Below are positions 25,723 to 32,923 of a stretch of DNA of 54,378 nt, one piece after another. How positions within the stretch are numbered: position 1 is the first letter of the stretch; each line of letters opens with the position of its first letter. The translations under genes were made by a program, and so were the position numbers. This DNA comes from Clostridiales bacterium oral taxon 876 str. F0540 (GTDB taxonomy: Bacteria > Bacillota > Clostridia > Clostridiales > Clostridiaceae): positions 1-54,378 of the forward strand of contig KE993493.1 in NCBI GenBank assembly GCA_000466585.1, read 5' to 3'. The notes under the pieces are model-generated. The model searched no databases. It worked only from the letters and a program-made list of their open reading frames with translations, and had not been told where the DNA came from.

Positions 25723-26145
25723 ATGCAATTAGAAGCGGATTTAGTCCTAGAATTAGATGTAGAGGTTGGAGAAGTTCAGGAGGTTGGAAAAACTCCAGAG
25801 GGTTTTTTGAGACTTATTCCAATCACAGGAGGAACCTTTAAGGGAACTAATATAAAAGGAAAAGTAATATCCGGGGGTTATGACTGGAATATAGCCTTAG
25901 ATGACAACATGGCACATGTCTTTGCAAAATATGCTCTACAGACAGATGATGGTGTGTATATTTCTGTTGAAAATGAAGGGTATTTAGATTCAAGAACACA
26001 AGACAGCGTTATAAAGACGAATCCTCGTTTTCAGGTAGCTGATGGTAAATACGACTGGCTTAGAAGCGGAGTTTTTGTTGGAAGCTTGGAGGCTGCAAAA
26101 ACAGAGAAACCGGGTGTATGTATAAAGATTTATAGGATGAAATAG
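25723..26145 (+). CDS. DUF3237 protein
   Basis: A 140-residue protein with the DUF3237 pattern: ITGGTFKGTNIKGKVISGG, then YDWNI, YALQTDDGVYISVENEG and a terminal YDWLRSGVFVG. The family forms a beta-barrel fold of unknown reaction and is often seen next to hydrolases and oxidoreductases of aromatic or sugar metabolism. The gene is 14 bp behind the deacetylase with GTGTGAGAG upstream as a modest ribosome site, so it is part of the operon. Confidence 0.82.
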   Translation: MQLEADLVLELDVEVGEVQEVGKTPEGFLRLIPITGGTFKGTNIKGKVISGGYDWNIALDDNMAHVFAKYALQTDDGVYISVENEGYLDSRTQDSVIKTNPRFQVADGKYDWLRSGVFVGSLEAAKTEKPGVCIKIYRMK

Positions 26146-26167
26146 GCGACTAAAAGGGGGAATTAAA

Positions 26168-27112
26168 ATGACTTTTGAAAAAAACAATCTTGATATACAG
26201 TGGACTGCTCCAAAGATTTCTGATTTTAGTACAATACAAAAAGGGGACATGCCAGCGGATAAAATTGTTATAAATGATGGCAATGTAGATAAGGCAAATG
26301 TTATTTTTCCAGAACTATTAAAGCTTTTGAAGCAAATATCGGAGGCACAGCCAAATCAGAAAGCTGTTATTAGCGTACATGGCGGGTCAGGTGTTGGAAA
26401 ATCGGAAATAGGTTCATTAATAGGATATTATTTAAATGATTTAGGAATAGGCAGTTATATTTTGTCCGGAGATAACTATCCACATCGTATACCTAAAGTA
26501 AATGATGCAGAAAGAATGCGTGTTTTTAGAGAAAATGGTATAAAAGGTCTTGTTCGAAAAGGTGAATTTACAAAGGAAAGAAATATTAAGCTTCAGGAAT
26601 TGCAGGATCAAGGCAGTGATTCTAATCCTGAATTATGCAAAGAACTTCCATGGTTAGCTGTCTATCAGGAGGCAGGAAAAAATGGACTTAGTAATTACCT
26701 AGGAACAAATAATGAAATAGATTTTAATGAAGTAAATCATATTATTGCTGAATTTAAAAATGGCGCAGAGAGCATAATGCTTAAACGTATGGGAAGAGAA
26801 GAAAAAGAACTTTGGTATGATGCCGTTGATTTTAGTAATGTGAAGGTTTTAGTCATTGAATGGACTCATGGAAATAACGATAATCTAGTAGGTGTAGATA
26901 TACCTATATTACTTAACAGTACACCACAGGAAACCCTTGAGCATCGCAGGTCTCGTAATAGAGATGGTGCTACAGATAGTCCATTTACAATGATGGTGCT
27001 TAATATAGAGCAAAACCTATTATGTTCACAGGCACATAAAGCAAAGATTATTGTAACTAAGGCCGGAAATGTAATTTCTTATGACGATTATCTTAAATTG
27101 ATGAATGAATAA
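26168..27112 (+). CDS. P-loop kinase-like protein (uridine-kinase/APS-kinase-like)
   Basis: A 314-residue protein with Walker A GGSGVGKSE at residues 72-80 and a lid or base-binding region containing EHRRSRNRDGATDSPF. SGDNYPHRIP after the second strand resembles the nucleoside-kinase/phosphoribulokinase type of P-loop kinase. The C-terminal part gives no further family clue. It lies between the DUF3237 and GH13 genes; a role in phosphorylating the imported sugar or the hydrolysis product would fit but is only inferred. GGGGG precedes the ATG. Confidence 0.72.
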   Translation: MTFEKNNLDIQWTAPKISDFSTIQKGDMPADKIVINDGNVDKANVIFPELLKLLKQISEAQPNQKAVISVHGGSGVGKSEIGSLIGYYLNDLGIGSYILSGDNYPHRIPKVNDAERMRVFRENGIKGLVRKGEFTKERNIKLQELQDQGSDSNPELCKELPWLAVYQEAGKNGLSNYLGTNNEIDFNEVNHIIAEFKNGAESIMLKRMGREEKELWYDAVDFSNVKVLVIEWTHGNNDNLVGVDIPILLNSTPQETLEHRRSRNRDGATDSPFTMMVLNIEQNLLCSQAHKAKIIVTKAGNVISYDDYLKLMNE

Positions 27113-27131
27113 TTGAAGGGGGTGAAGGACT

Positions 27132-28835
27132 ATGTCCACAAGCACTTTAAATACATCAGAAAATAAGATTATTAAGTCAGGGCCTATGCTTAATGCATAT
27201 CCTGATAGTATTGGAGGAACTTTAAAAGACATTGCTCTATTTATTAAAAATCCAAAGCTTAAAGATGTCTTTCAGTCTTTTTATATTCTGCCAAGTCTTT
27301 TTAATACGGATTTAGACAGAGGTTTTTCCGTTATTAACTATGAGCTAAATGAAATGCTTGCTTCTTCAGAGGATTTAGAGGATTTAAAAAATAGTGGTAT
27401 TGCATTTAAGTTTGATTTTATATTGAACCATGCTTCTGTGCTTTCAAAGCAGTTTCAGGATATTATAAAAAATGGTGAGGCTTCTAAATATAAAGACTTT
27501 TTCATTAACTGGAACAAGTTTTGGGAAGGTCATGGAGAGATGACCGCTGATGGATATATACAGCCTGATGCAGAGCTAATAAAGGATATGTTTTTTAGAA
27601 AACCTGGACTACCTATTCTTATGGTTCGTATGCCTGATGGAAGGGAAGTTCCTTATTGGAATACATTTTATCAAGAAGTTAAGTATGAAAAAATCGATGC
27701 CCAAGACATTATGGCTGCTATAAATATCCAATATGCAGCTGCAGATGCTATAGCGAGGCTAGTAAATGATTCCCTTGATGCTAAGAAAAGACCTAAGGAA
27801 ATAGACTTTGGCAGATTTGAAAAATACAAAGATGGTGTTGTAGAATTACTTGAATCAAGACGAAAATATTTAGGACAGATGGACTTAAATATAAAGTCAC
27901 CGCTAGTATGGGAATTCTATGAGGATACCTTAAAAAAACTGGCAGAGTATGGTGCAGAAATAGTGAGATTGGATGCATTTGCATATGCACCAAAAGAGCC
28001 GGGAGAAAAGAATTTTTTAAATGATCCAGGAACCTGGGATTTGCTCGAGGGTGTTAGAGAGCTGGCAGATAAATATGGTTTAGTGCTTCTTCCTGAGATA
28101 CATTCAAAATATGAAGAGAAAATTCATGAAAAAATAGCCGAAAAAGGATATATGACTTATGACTTCTTTTTACCTGGATTAATTATTGATGCCTTTGAGA
28201 GGAATACAAATGAGACTTTACTTACATGGATCAATGACATTCAGAAAAAAGGAATTAAAACAGTAAATATGCTAGGCTGTCATGATGGCATACCACTACT
28301 TGATTTGAAGGGATTATTGCCTGATGAGCAAATAGAAACTCTTATCAAAACCGTGGTTGAGAGAGGCGGCTATGTGAAGGATCTTCATGGTCAGAAAAAT
28401 ATGTATTATCAAGTTAATGCCACCTATTTTAGTGCATTAGGTGAGGATGAGCAAAAGCTTCTCCTAGCTCGTGCTATTCAGATGTTTATGCCCGGAAAGC
28501 CACAGATATGGTACTTAGACCTTTTTGCTGGCAAAAACAACCACGAGGCTGTAGAAAAAGCTGGCTCTGGCGGACATAAAGAGATTAACCGTACGAACCT
28601 TTCATTGGAACAAGTTGAAGAAGGATTAGAGAAAAAAGTTGTCCAGGAACAGCTTGAACTTCTTAGATTTAGAAATACTTGCCCTGCATTTGGATTTGAT
28701 GCTAAGTTAACCATATTACCATCTGAAGCACATATTTTAAAATTGCAGTGGGAAAACAATGGCTGCAAGGCAATACTGGAAGCTGACTTGAAGAATTACA
28801 GCTATAAAATTAGTAACGATGGAAGTTGCATGTAA
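27132..28835 (+). CDS. GH13 enzyme related to sucrose phosphorylase (GH13_18-like)
   Basis: A 567-residue cytoplasmic alpha-glucosidase-fold protein. Catalytic residues are recognisable: nucleophile Asp281 in VRLDAFAY, acid/base Glu322 in LLPEIH and transition-state Asp385 in LGCHDGI. The start NAYPDSIGGTL, PSLFNTDLDRGFSVINY and the FDFILNHAS stretch resemble sucrose phosphorylases, which convert a glucosyl disaccharide and phosphate to glucose-1-phosphate. Typical members have about 490 residues with the nucleophile near 190; here about 90 extra residues lie between the N-terminal motifs and the nucleophile. The substrate is therefore likely not plain sucrose. It ends the sugar operon. Confidence 0.83.
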   Translation: MSTSTLNTSENKIIKSGPMLNAYPDSIGGTLKDIALFIKNPKLKDVFQSFYILPSLFNTDLDRGFSVINYELNEMLASSEDLEDLKNSGIAFKFDFILNHASVLSKQFQDIIKNGEASKYKDFFINWNKFWEGHGEMTADGYIQPDAELIKDMFFRKPGLPILMVRMPDGREVPYWNTFYQEVKYEKIDAQDIMAAINIQYAAADAIARLVNDSLDAKKRPKEIDFGRFEKYKDGVVELLESRRKYLGQMDLNIKSPLVWEFYEDTLKKLAEYGAEIVRLDAFAYAPKEPGEKNFLNDPGTWDLLEGVRELADKYGLVLLPEIHSKYEEKIHEKIAEKGYMTYDFFLPGLIIDAFERNTNETLLTWINDIQKKGIKTVNMLGCHDGIPLLDLKGLLPDEQIETLIKTVVERGGYVKDLHGQKNMYYQVNATYFSALGEDEQKLLLARAIQMFMPGKPQIWYLDLFAGKNNHEAVEKAGSGGHKEINRTNLSLEQVEEGLEKKVVQEQLELLRFRNTCPAFGFDAKLTILPSEAHILKLQWENNGCKAILEADLKNYSYKISNDGSCM

Positions 28836-29045
28836 TGCAGATGGAAAGGGAGGCAATGTGTAGGATGCATATTGTCATGATTACGGAAGGGTTTTACATG
28901 GAGAATCTGGAGATTAGGTAATGTAACACATAGAATAATGTATTGTGGAAAAAGGAATGCCTTTATGTTAAAATTGAATACGCTATATTAAACTTTAAAA
29001 TAATAATACATGCAAAACTATATTCAATAACATGGAGGCTTACAA
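28836..29045. other. Intergenic region, no clear gene
   Basis: About 210 bp. A 21-codon frame begins at 28857 behind AGGGAGG (MCRMHIVMITEGF...) and ends at 28919; it looks like the first residues of a lost gene. No clear terminator or promoter is seen. Confidence 0.35.
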
Positions 29046-30035
29046 ATGATAAAAGCAAGAAGATTTACCATTTATATTCTCTGCATAATGTTAGTTATTC
29101 TAGCAGGGTGCAGTGCAAAGAAAAGTACATCAGCTAATAAAGATGTTTCTCCAGAAGTGGCAAAGGGAACTGAAATTATATCCTCACAAGCTTCAGCTAT
29201 GAAAGCACTAAAGAATATGAGTGATGCTGAGCTAAAGGATTTTACTAACAAAGCTCAAGTTGATTCTAATGGTGTAGCTGTTGCAGGTAAATTTCAGATT
29301 GCAACAAATGATGATGGAGAAATTATAAGTGGTATTAAAGTAACCAACTTAAATAAGAACAATCAGCTTTACGTGGTATTCACTGACTTCTCATTAATAG
29401 ATGAGAATGGAACTGTTTATCCTGCTGATAGTAACACCTTTGCCATTGATGGAAAGCTGCCGGACATAAAGCTTGACGGTGGTAATTCTACACAAGGAGC
29501 AGTACTATTCAAAGTACCAAAAGGCCCAAATAAATTTTTATTAAAATACAATTATGATTCTGCAAAAAATAAAAGCCTATACAAACCAATTATTGTAGAT
29601 AAAAGTACAAGCACTGCCGCTAATAATAGTTCCAATAGCAACACTTCAGTAAACACAAATAATACAGACCTTAATAACGACTACATAACCGTATCTGATA
29701 TTAAAAGTTCTTTAAAAAAGAATAACTCTATATTAGAAGTTCAAATGAAAATAAACATAGGAAATGGCTTTGTAGGAACTATGTATTCCAATATGTTTAT
29801 ACTTAAACAAGGGGATAACAATTCAGTAAAATCATATTCTGCATTGTTTTATGATAACCCTATTGCTGAGAAATCTAAAAAAATAGTACAAGATCGAATT
29901 GATCCTACTCCTGGCGATGTATACTATACTACAATGTACTTCAATATAAACCCCAATGATGCCTCTAATTTTAAATTGAGTTACTCCTTTGGCGGAACAT
30001 TATTGCCACTAGGAAGCTTCACAAGCACTAAGTAA
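29046..30035 (+). CDS. Lipoprotein of unknown function
   Basis: A 329-residue secreted lipoprotein: basic start MIKARRF, hydrophobic core and lipobox VILAGC (Cys at about 22). The mature part has two beta-rich halves, each with a stretch about expression of ligand or surface contacts (DFSLIDENGTVYPADSNTF; TMYSNMFILKQGDNN), joined by a Ser/Asn/Thr-rich linker at about 197-220. The two halves resemble each other in spacing and may be tandem DUF4352-like immunoglobulin-type domains. The function is unknown. It has its own ribosome site (GGAGG) and terminator, so it is probably monocistronic. Confidence 0.75.
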   Translation: MIKARRFTIYILCIMLVILAGCSAKKSTSANKDVSPEVAKGTEIISSQASAMKALKNMSDAELKDFTNKAQVDSNGVAVAGKFQIATNDDGEIISGIKVTNLNKNNQLYVVFTDFSLIDENGTVYPADSNTFAIDGKLPDIKLDGGNSTQGAVLFKVPKGPNKFLLKYNYDSAKNKSLYKPIIVDKSTSTAANNSSNSNTSVNTNNTDLNNDYITVSDIKSSLKKNNSILEVQMKINIGNGFVGTMYSNMFILKQGDNNSVKSYSALFYDNPIAEKSKKIVQDRIDPTPGDVYYTTMYFNINPNDASNFKLSYSFGGTLLPLGSFTSTK

Positions 30036-30056
30036 AATAATATCAGTCATATATAG

Positions 30057-30096
30057 AGTAAGGTAATATTCTTAAATATATACCTTACTTTTTATT
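30057..30096 (+). terminator. Terminator of the lipoprotein gene
   Basis: AGTAAGGTA pairs with TACCTTACT across an AT loop and is followed by TTTTATTTT. Confidence 0.8.
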
Positions 30097-30250
30097 TTGC
30101 ATATTTTTATTAAACAAGTTCTTAAGTTTATCTGATACTTCCATATCGGTCTCTTGTAGTTAATGAGAGTAACTACGCATCGAAGTTGAGGTTCTAGTAT
30201 TTAATTTCTTATCATTCATTCATATCTAATAAGCAGCCTTTATGCGATCA

Positions 30251-30334
30251 GCAGAGCTGCTTGGAATAGCTAGAGGTACTTCATATAAGCTTGAACAAGG
30301 ATATTTATATCCAAGCATTAAGCTGTTAAATTAG
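30251..30334 (+). pseudogene. Remnant of an HTH (XRE-like) phage regulator
   Basis: The peptide AELLGIARGTSYKLEQGY...KLLN with stop is almost identical to the helix-turn-helix of the gene at 40507-40752. The DNA upstream (30206-30250) matches the leader at 40341-40385, so the copy here has lost about 200 bp between two AGCAG motifs. It lacks a start and the last third. Confidence 0.8.
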
Positions 30335-30347
30335 ATTGAGATTATTT

Positions 30348-30372
30348 AAGGGCATGCCAGCGGCATGCCCTT
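30348..30372. terminator. Perfect hairpin, terminator of pssA
   Basis: AAGGGCATGCC and GGCATGCCCTT form an 11-bp perfect stem with a 3-nt loop, 10 bp beyond the minus-strand pssA stop. Confidence 0.7.
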
Positions 30373-30381
30373 AGTTGATGA

Positions 30382-30918
30382 TTATAATTTTTTTAGTTTG
30401 ATGTTACTAATCATTAGATATGAACAAATACATACTATTATTGCAATAACAATAATGTTAATCATTATAGCTGCATTAGCAAATATGTATATAATATAAT
30501 ATAACGCCATAAAACATCCAACTATAGTAATAGGCACTCCAGTAAATACCCCATTAAAATCGAATGCATTATATCTTGCCAGCCTATAAGCTCCAGCTAT
30601 CGGCATGAGAATAGTTATAATATACCCGATTAAAGAATAGGAAAGCAGGTTACATATATAGAATGTCAGAACAGATGGCGCTACACCAAATGATATTACA
30701 TCCGCCAGTGAATCCAGCTCTTTTCCTAGAGTATTTTCTACACCAAAAAAGCGTGCAATACGTCCGTCATATCTATCAAATATGGCTGAAACAATAATGA
30801 ATGCACTGGAAAGAAGGAAATTTCTCTCACATGCCATTAGTATAGAAAGCACACCAAAGATTAGATTGCCAAACGTGAATATATTAGATAGATCTTCTTT
30901 TCTAGGTAAATTAGGAAT
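30382..30918 (-). CDS. pssA: CDP-diacylglycerol-serine O-phosphatidyltransferase
   Basis: A CDP-alcohol phosphatidyltransferase that joins serine to CDP-diacylglycerol at the membrane. The family signature DGxxAR...GxxxDxxxD is complete in DRYDGRIARFFGVENTLGKELDSLAD, and five to six hydrophobic segments follow the expected layout. The frame continues upstream of the first GTG (30852) for 22 codons that encode the normal N-terminus (NLPRKEDLSNIFTFGNLIFG) up to an ATT at 30918, which sits 7 nt behind a perfect AGGAGG. No ATG, GTG or TTG is available there. I take ATT as the start (178 residues); starting at GTG 30852 would cut into the first helix. Confidence 0.85.
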   Translation of the reverse strand: MPNLPRKEDLSNIFTFGNLIFGVLSILMACERNFLLSSAFIIVSAIFDRYDGRIARFFGVENTLGKELDSLADVISFGVAPSVLTFYICNLLSYSLIGYIITILMPIAGAYRLARYNAFDFNGVFTGVPITIVGCFMALYYIIYIFANAAIMINIIVIAIIVCICSYLMISNIKLKKL

Positions 30919-31007
30919 ATTAACACCTCCTATTTTTCACATCATAGTTAATTATATATTGATTTACAATAGATTGCTATAACAAATTAAATGGATTCGA
31001 CTATATT

Positions 31008-31067
31008 GGGCAGTTTGCGAGTGGAACTTAACACTCTTAAACTGCCCGGTTTTCTAATTGGAAGGAG
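31008..31067 (+). repeat. Decayed two-hairpin element fused to the integrase 3' end
   Basis: Stem 2 (GGGCAGTTT/AAACTGCCC with an inner GAGTG/CACTC) and the tail ending in TTGGAAGGAG are present; stem 1 is absent. It matches the stem 2 sequence of the copy at the window end (GGGCAGTTTGCGA). The integrase reading frame runs into it. Confidence 0.65.
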
Positions 31068-31992
31068 AAGAATAATTGGTTGTAAAAACGAAGTCATTAT
31101 CTATATATGAGGGGCCAGCCTTTGCTTTTTCCTGTTTCTCGATTGTTCTATGTTTTTCTAGTATTGGTACGAGAGTAGATTGAATTGGCACAGTTCTAAA
31201 GCTGCCCTTTGTTTTGTGAGTTTGAATTACAGTTTTGTATTCTGAGGTTTCGTCAGCAGCTATTATTTTTACCTGTTTGATGTTTCTTTGAACCTTTAAG
31301 TCTTTATACCACTCTGATAAATCAGACCATTTCAGAGCTAGGAGCTCCCTCTGCCTTATGCTGGTTCCTAGTTTAAGTAGAATTAAAGCTTGAATTTGAT
31401 TATCCTCTAAGTCATTACTTATATGTTGTATTTCTTCACTTGTAAAAACAACTATATCATCTTCATTTTCATCAAGATTAACCTCACCCTCACCTGGTAT
31501 AGCAATCTTCTTACCACCGCAAGGAGTTTTAGAAATATATCTTTCATCTACAGCATAATTGAAAAAGCTCTTCAGAAGTTTATTTAGATTTTTAACTTGA
31601 CTATTAGTCTTAGCATCTTCATACAAAGGGGTATAATAGCGCTGTAGCTGTATGGATTTTAAATCATTCAGCAACAGGCTTTATATTTCTTTATCTTTGA
31701 TATAATTTATGTAGATACCTTCATGTCTTTTAAAGGGGAAAGGCTTACTTTTTATCCTTACTACTTCAAACAGCCATACATAAATTAATCCCCCTATAGA
31801 GGTAGTGTTAAAATCCAGATTTAATCCGTCTTTTATTTCATATATGTACTCATCTCTTTTTGTCTTTGCATCTTTTTTGCCTTTACAGTAAAACTCTTTT
31901 CTTATGGGTTTACCTTTACTATCTCTTCTAATTGTTGCAGTTACTCTGTAATACTCATTTTTGTTTTTTCCATAGTTTGTTCTAACTGCCAT
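31054..31992 (-). pseudogene. Tyrosine-recombinase integrase, nonsense and 3'-truncated
   Basis: The N-terminal part (31681-31992, MAVRTNYGKNKNEYYRV...) is the DNA-arm-binding region of a phage integrase. An in-frame TAA at 31681-31683 interrupts it, and the same frame resumes (SLLLNDLKSIQLQRYY...) through the core-binding domain and the first catalytic residues (Arg in GTSIRQRELLALKW, Lys in KTKGSFRTVP). The frame ends at SYIDNDFVFTTNY followed by four element-derived residues, so the HxxR and Tyr motifs are gone. The 3' end was replaced by the hairpin element. It is a dead integrase, plausibly the one that placed an island at tRNA-Arg. Confidence 0.85.
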
Positions 31993-32084
31993 TGTAGCAC
32001 CTTCTCTTAACTATATTGTAAAAGTTTTTTTCGAATTTTAAAGTAAGAAGTTAATTGGTTAATGCTTAAAGTTTCAAAATAACA

Positions 32085-32315
32085 CTACTCAAAGCTGTGT
32101 ACATCTAAAAGTAAAAGCGAAGCAAAATAATTAGCTTGATATTTAAGTTTGCTCTTGTTAACTTTTGAGCTGTAGTAATATTCGCATGATATTGTGTGCA
32201 AGAGTATATGACCAAGCTCATGACAAAGTATATGTTTTTCTATATTTTCGTCAAGAGGAGAGGAAAGGTATATAATAATTTTTAAATGGTTTGGACTTAA
32301 TTGGTCTTTAGAACT
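32085..32315 (-). pseudogene. ImmA/IrrE metallopeptidase, 3' fragment
   Basis: The minus-strand frame reads ...LDENIEKHILCHELGHILLH, with the HExGH zinc motif of ImmA/IrrE proteins, then YQANYFASLLLL and a stop at 32085-32087. Upstream of SPNHLKIII the frame meets a stop, so the N-terminal half is missing. ImmA proteins cleave phage repressors; next to an integrase this is a typical lysogeny module, here dead. Confidence 0.75.
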
Positions 32316-32496
32316 CTATCAGCAGGCAAACAAAAGATTGCACAGGTAGGGGCAAACTGAAAGAGTTATTGTGTATCACTCAGTTGTGGAAGGTGGTATG
32401 GATGAAGAGGCTATAGCAGTACTGGAGGGCAAGGGAGCGATGCAGGAGAGGTTGATGGGGGCACTGAAGGCGAGAATCGAGAGGTATAAAAAGTAG
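32287..32496 (+). pseudogene. C-terminal fragment of a phage SNF2-type helicase
   Basis: The frame reads WSLELYQQANKRLHR, then TAG at 32347-32349, then GQTERVIVYHSVVEGGMDEEA and LKARIERYKK with stop. QANxRLxRQGQ is motif VI of SNF2 helicases, so the TAG replaces Gln. In this type of phage the helicase usually ends the replication module that contains DUF2815, polymerase and VapE. Only the last 70 codons remain. Confidence 0.78.
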
Positions 32497-32923
32497 TTAA
32501 GAATTTAATTATGAAGATTAAAGCTACATGAAGTTAAATGAGGATGTAATTAATTAAAAGATAGGTGAGAACAATGAGAAGATATTAAAGTTGATTTTTT
32601 ATAGTATTGTTTTTATGGAATGCAATCTGAAGCTTATGTTGGAGAAAAGATTCCACAAGAAGGAGCAAAGACTATAACGAAGCAGATAAGCTTGTTTTAA
32701 AAATTAATTCTACTAGACTGTATTTTTATAGATATAGCTTATTTAGCTAATTCTGAGATTGCCTCAGAGTTATATTTTTGCCTATTGCTGCAAGTATTGC
32801 AGGGAAATAATGTTTTTTGTTGAATTAATTGAGATATAGGCTAATGAAAAACTACTTATAATGTTCAAAAAATAGAAACTTGACGAAATAGATAAGGTTT
32901 TTAGTTTACAAGGGAGGATAAAA
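32497..32923. other. Gene-free AT-rich stretch
   Basis: About 430 bp. A minor frame of about 20 codons around 32643-32705 (SEAYVGEKIPQEGAKT...) may be a gene relic; a small CTGAG/CTCAG hairpin lies near 32753-32770. TTGACG at 32880-32885 could be the -35 box of the next gene but no good -10 follows. Confidence 0.35.

Noticed and set aside
28943..29137. A 64-codon frame ahead of the lipoprotein gene
   Set aside because: It overlaps the lipoprotein start in another frame and has no ribosome site; the lipoprotein has a clear GGAGG and signal peptide.
30782..30982. Plus-strand frame opposite the pssA 5' end
   Set aside because: It is antisense to the conserved PssA motif region and shows no independent features.
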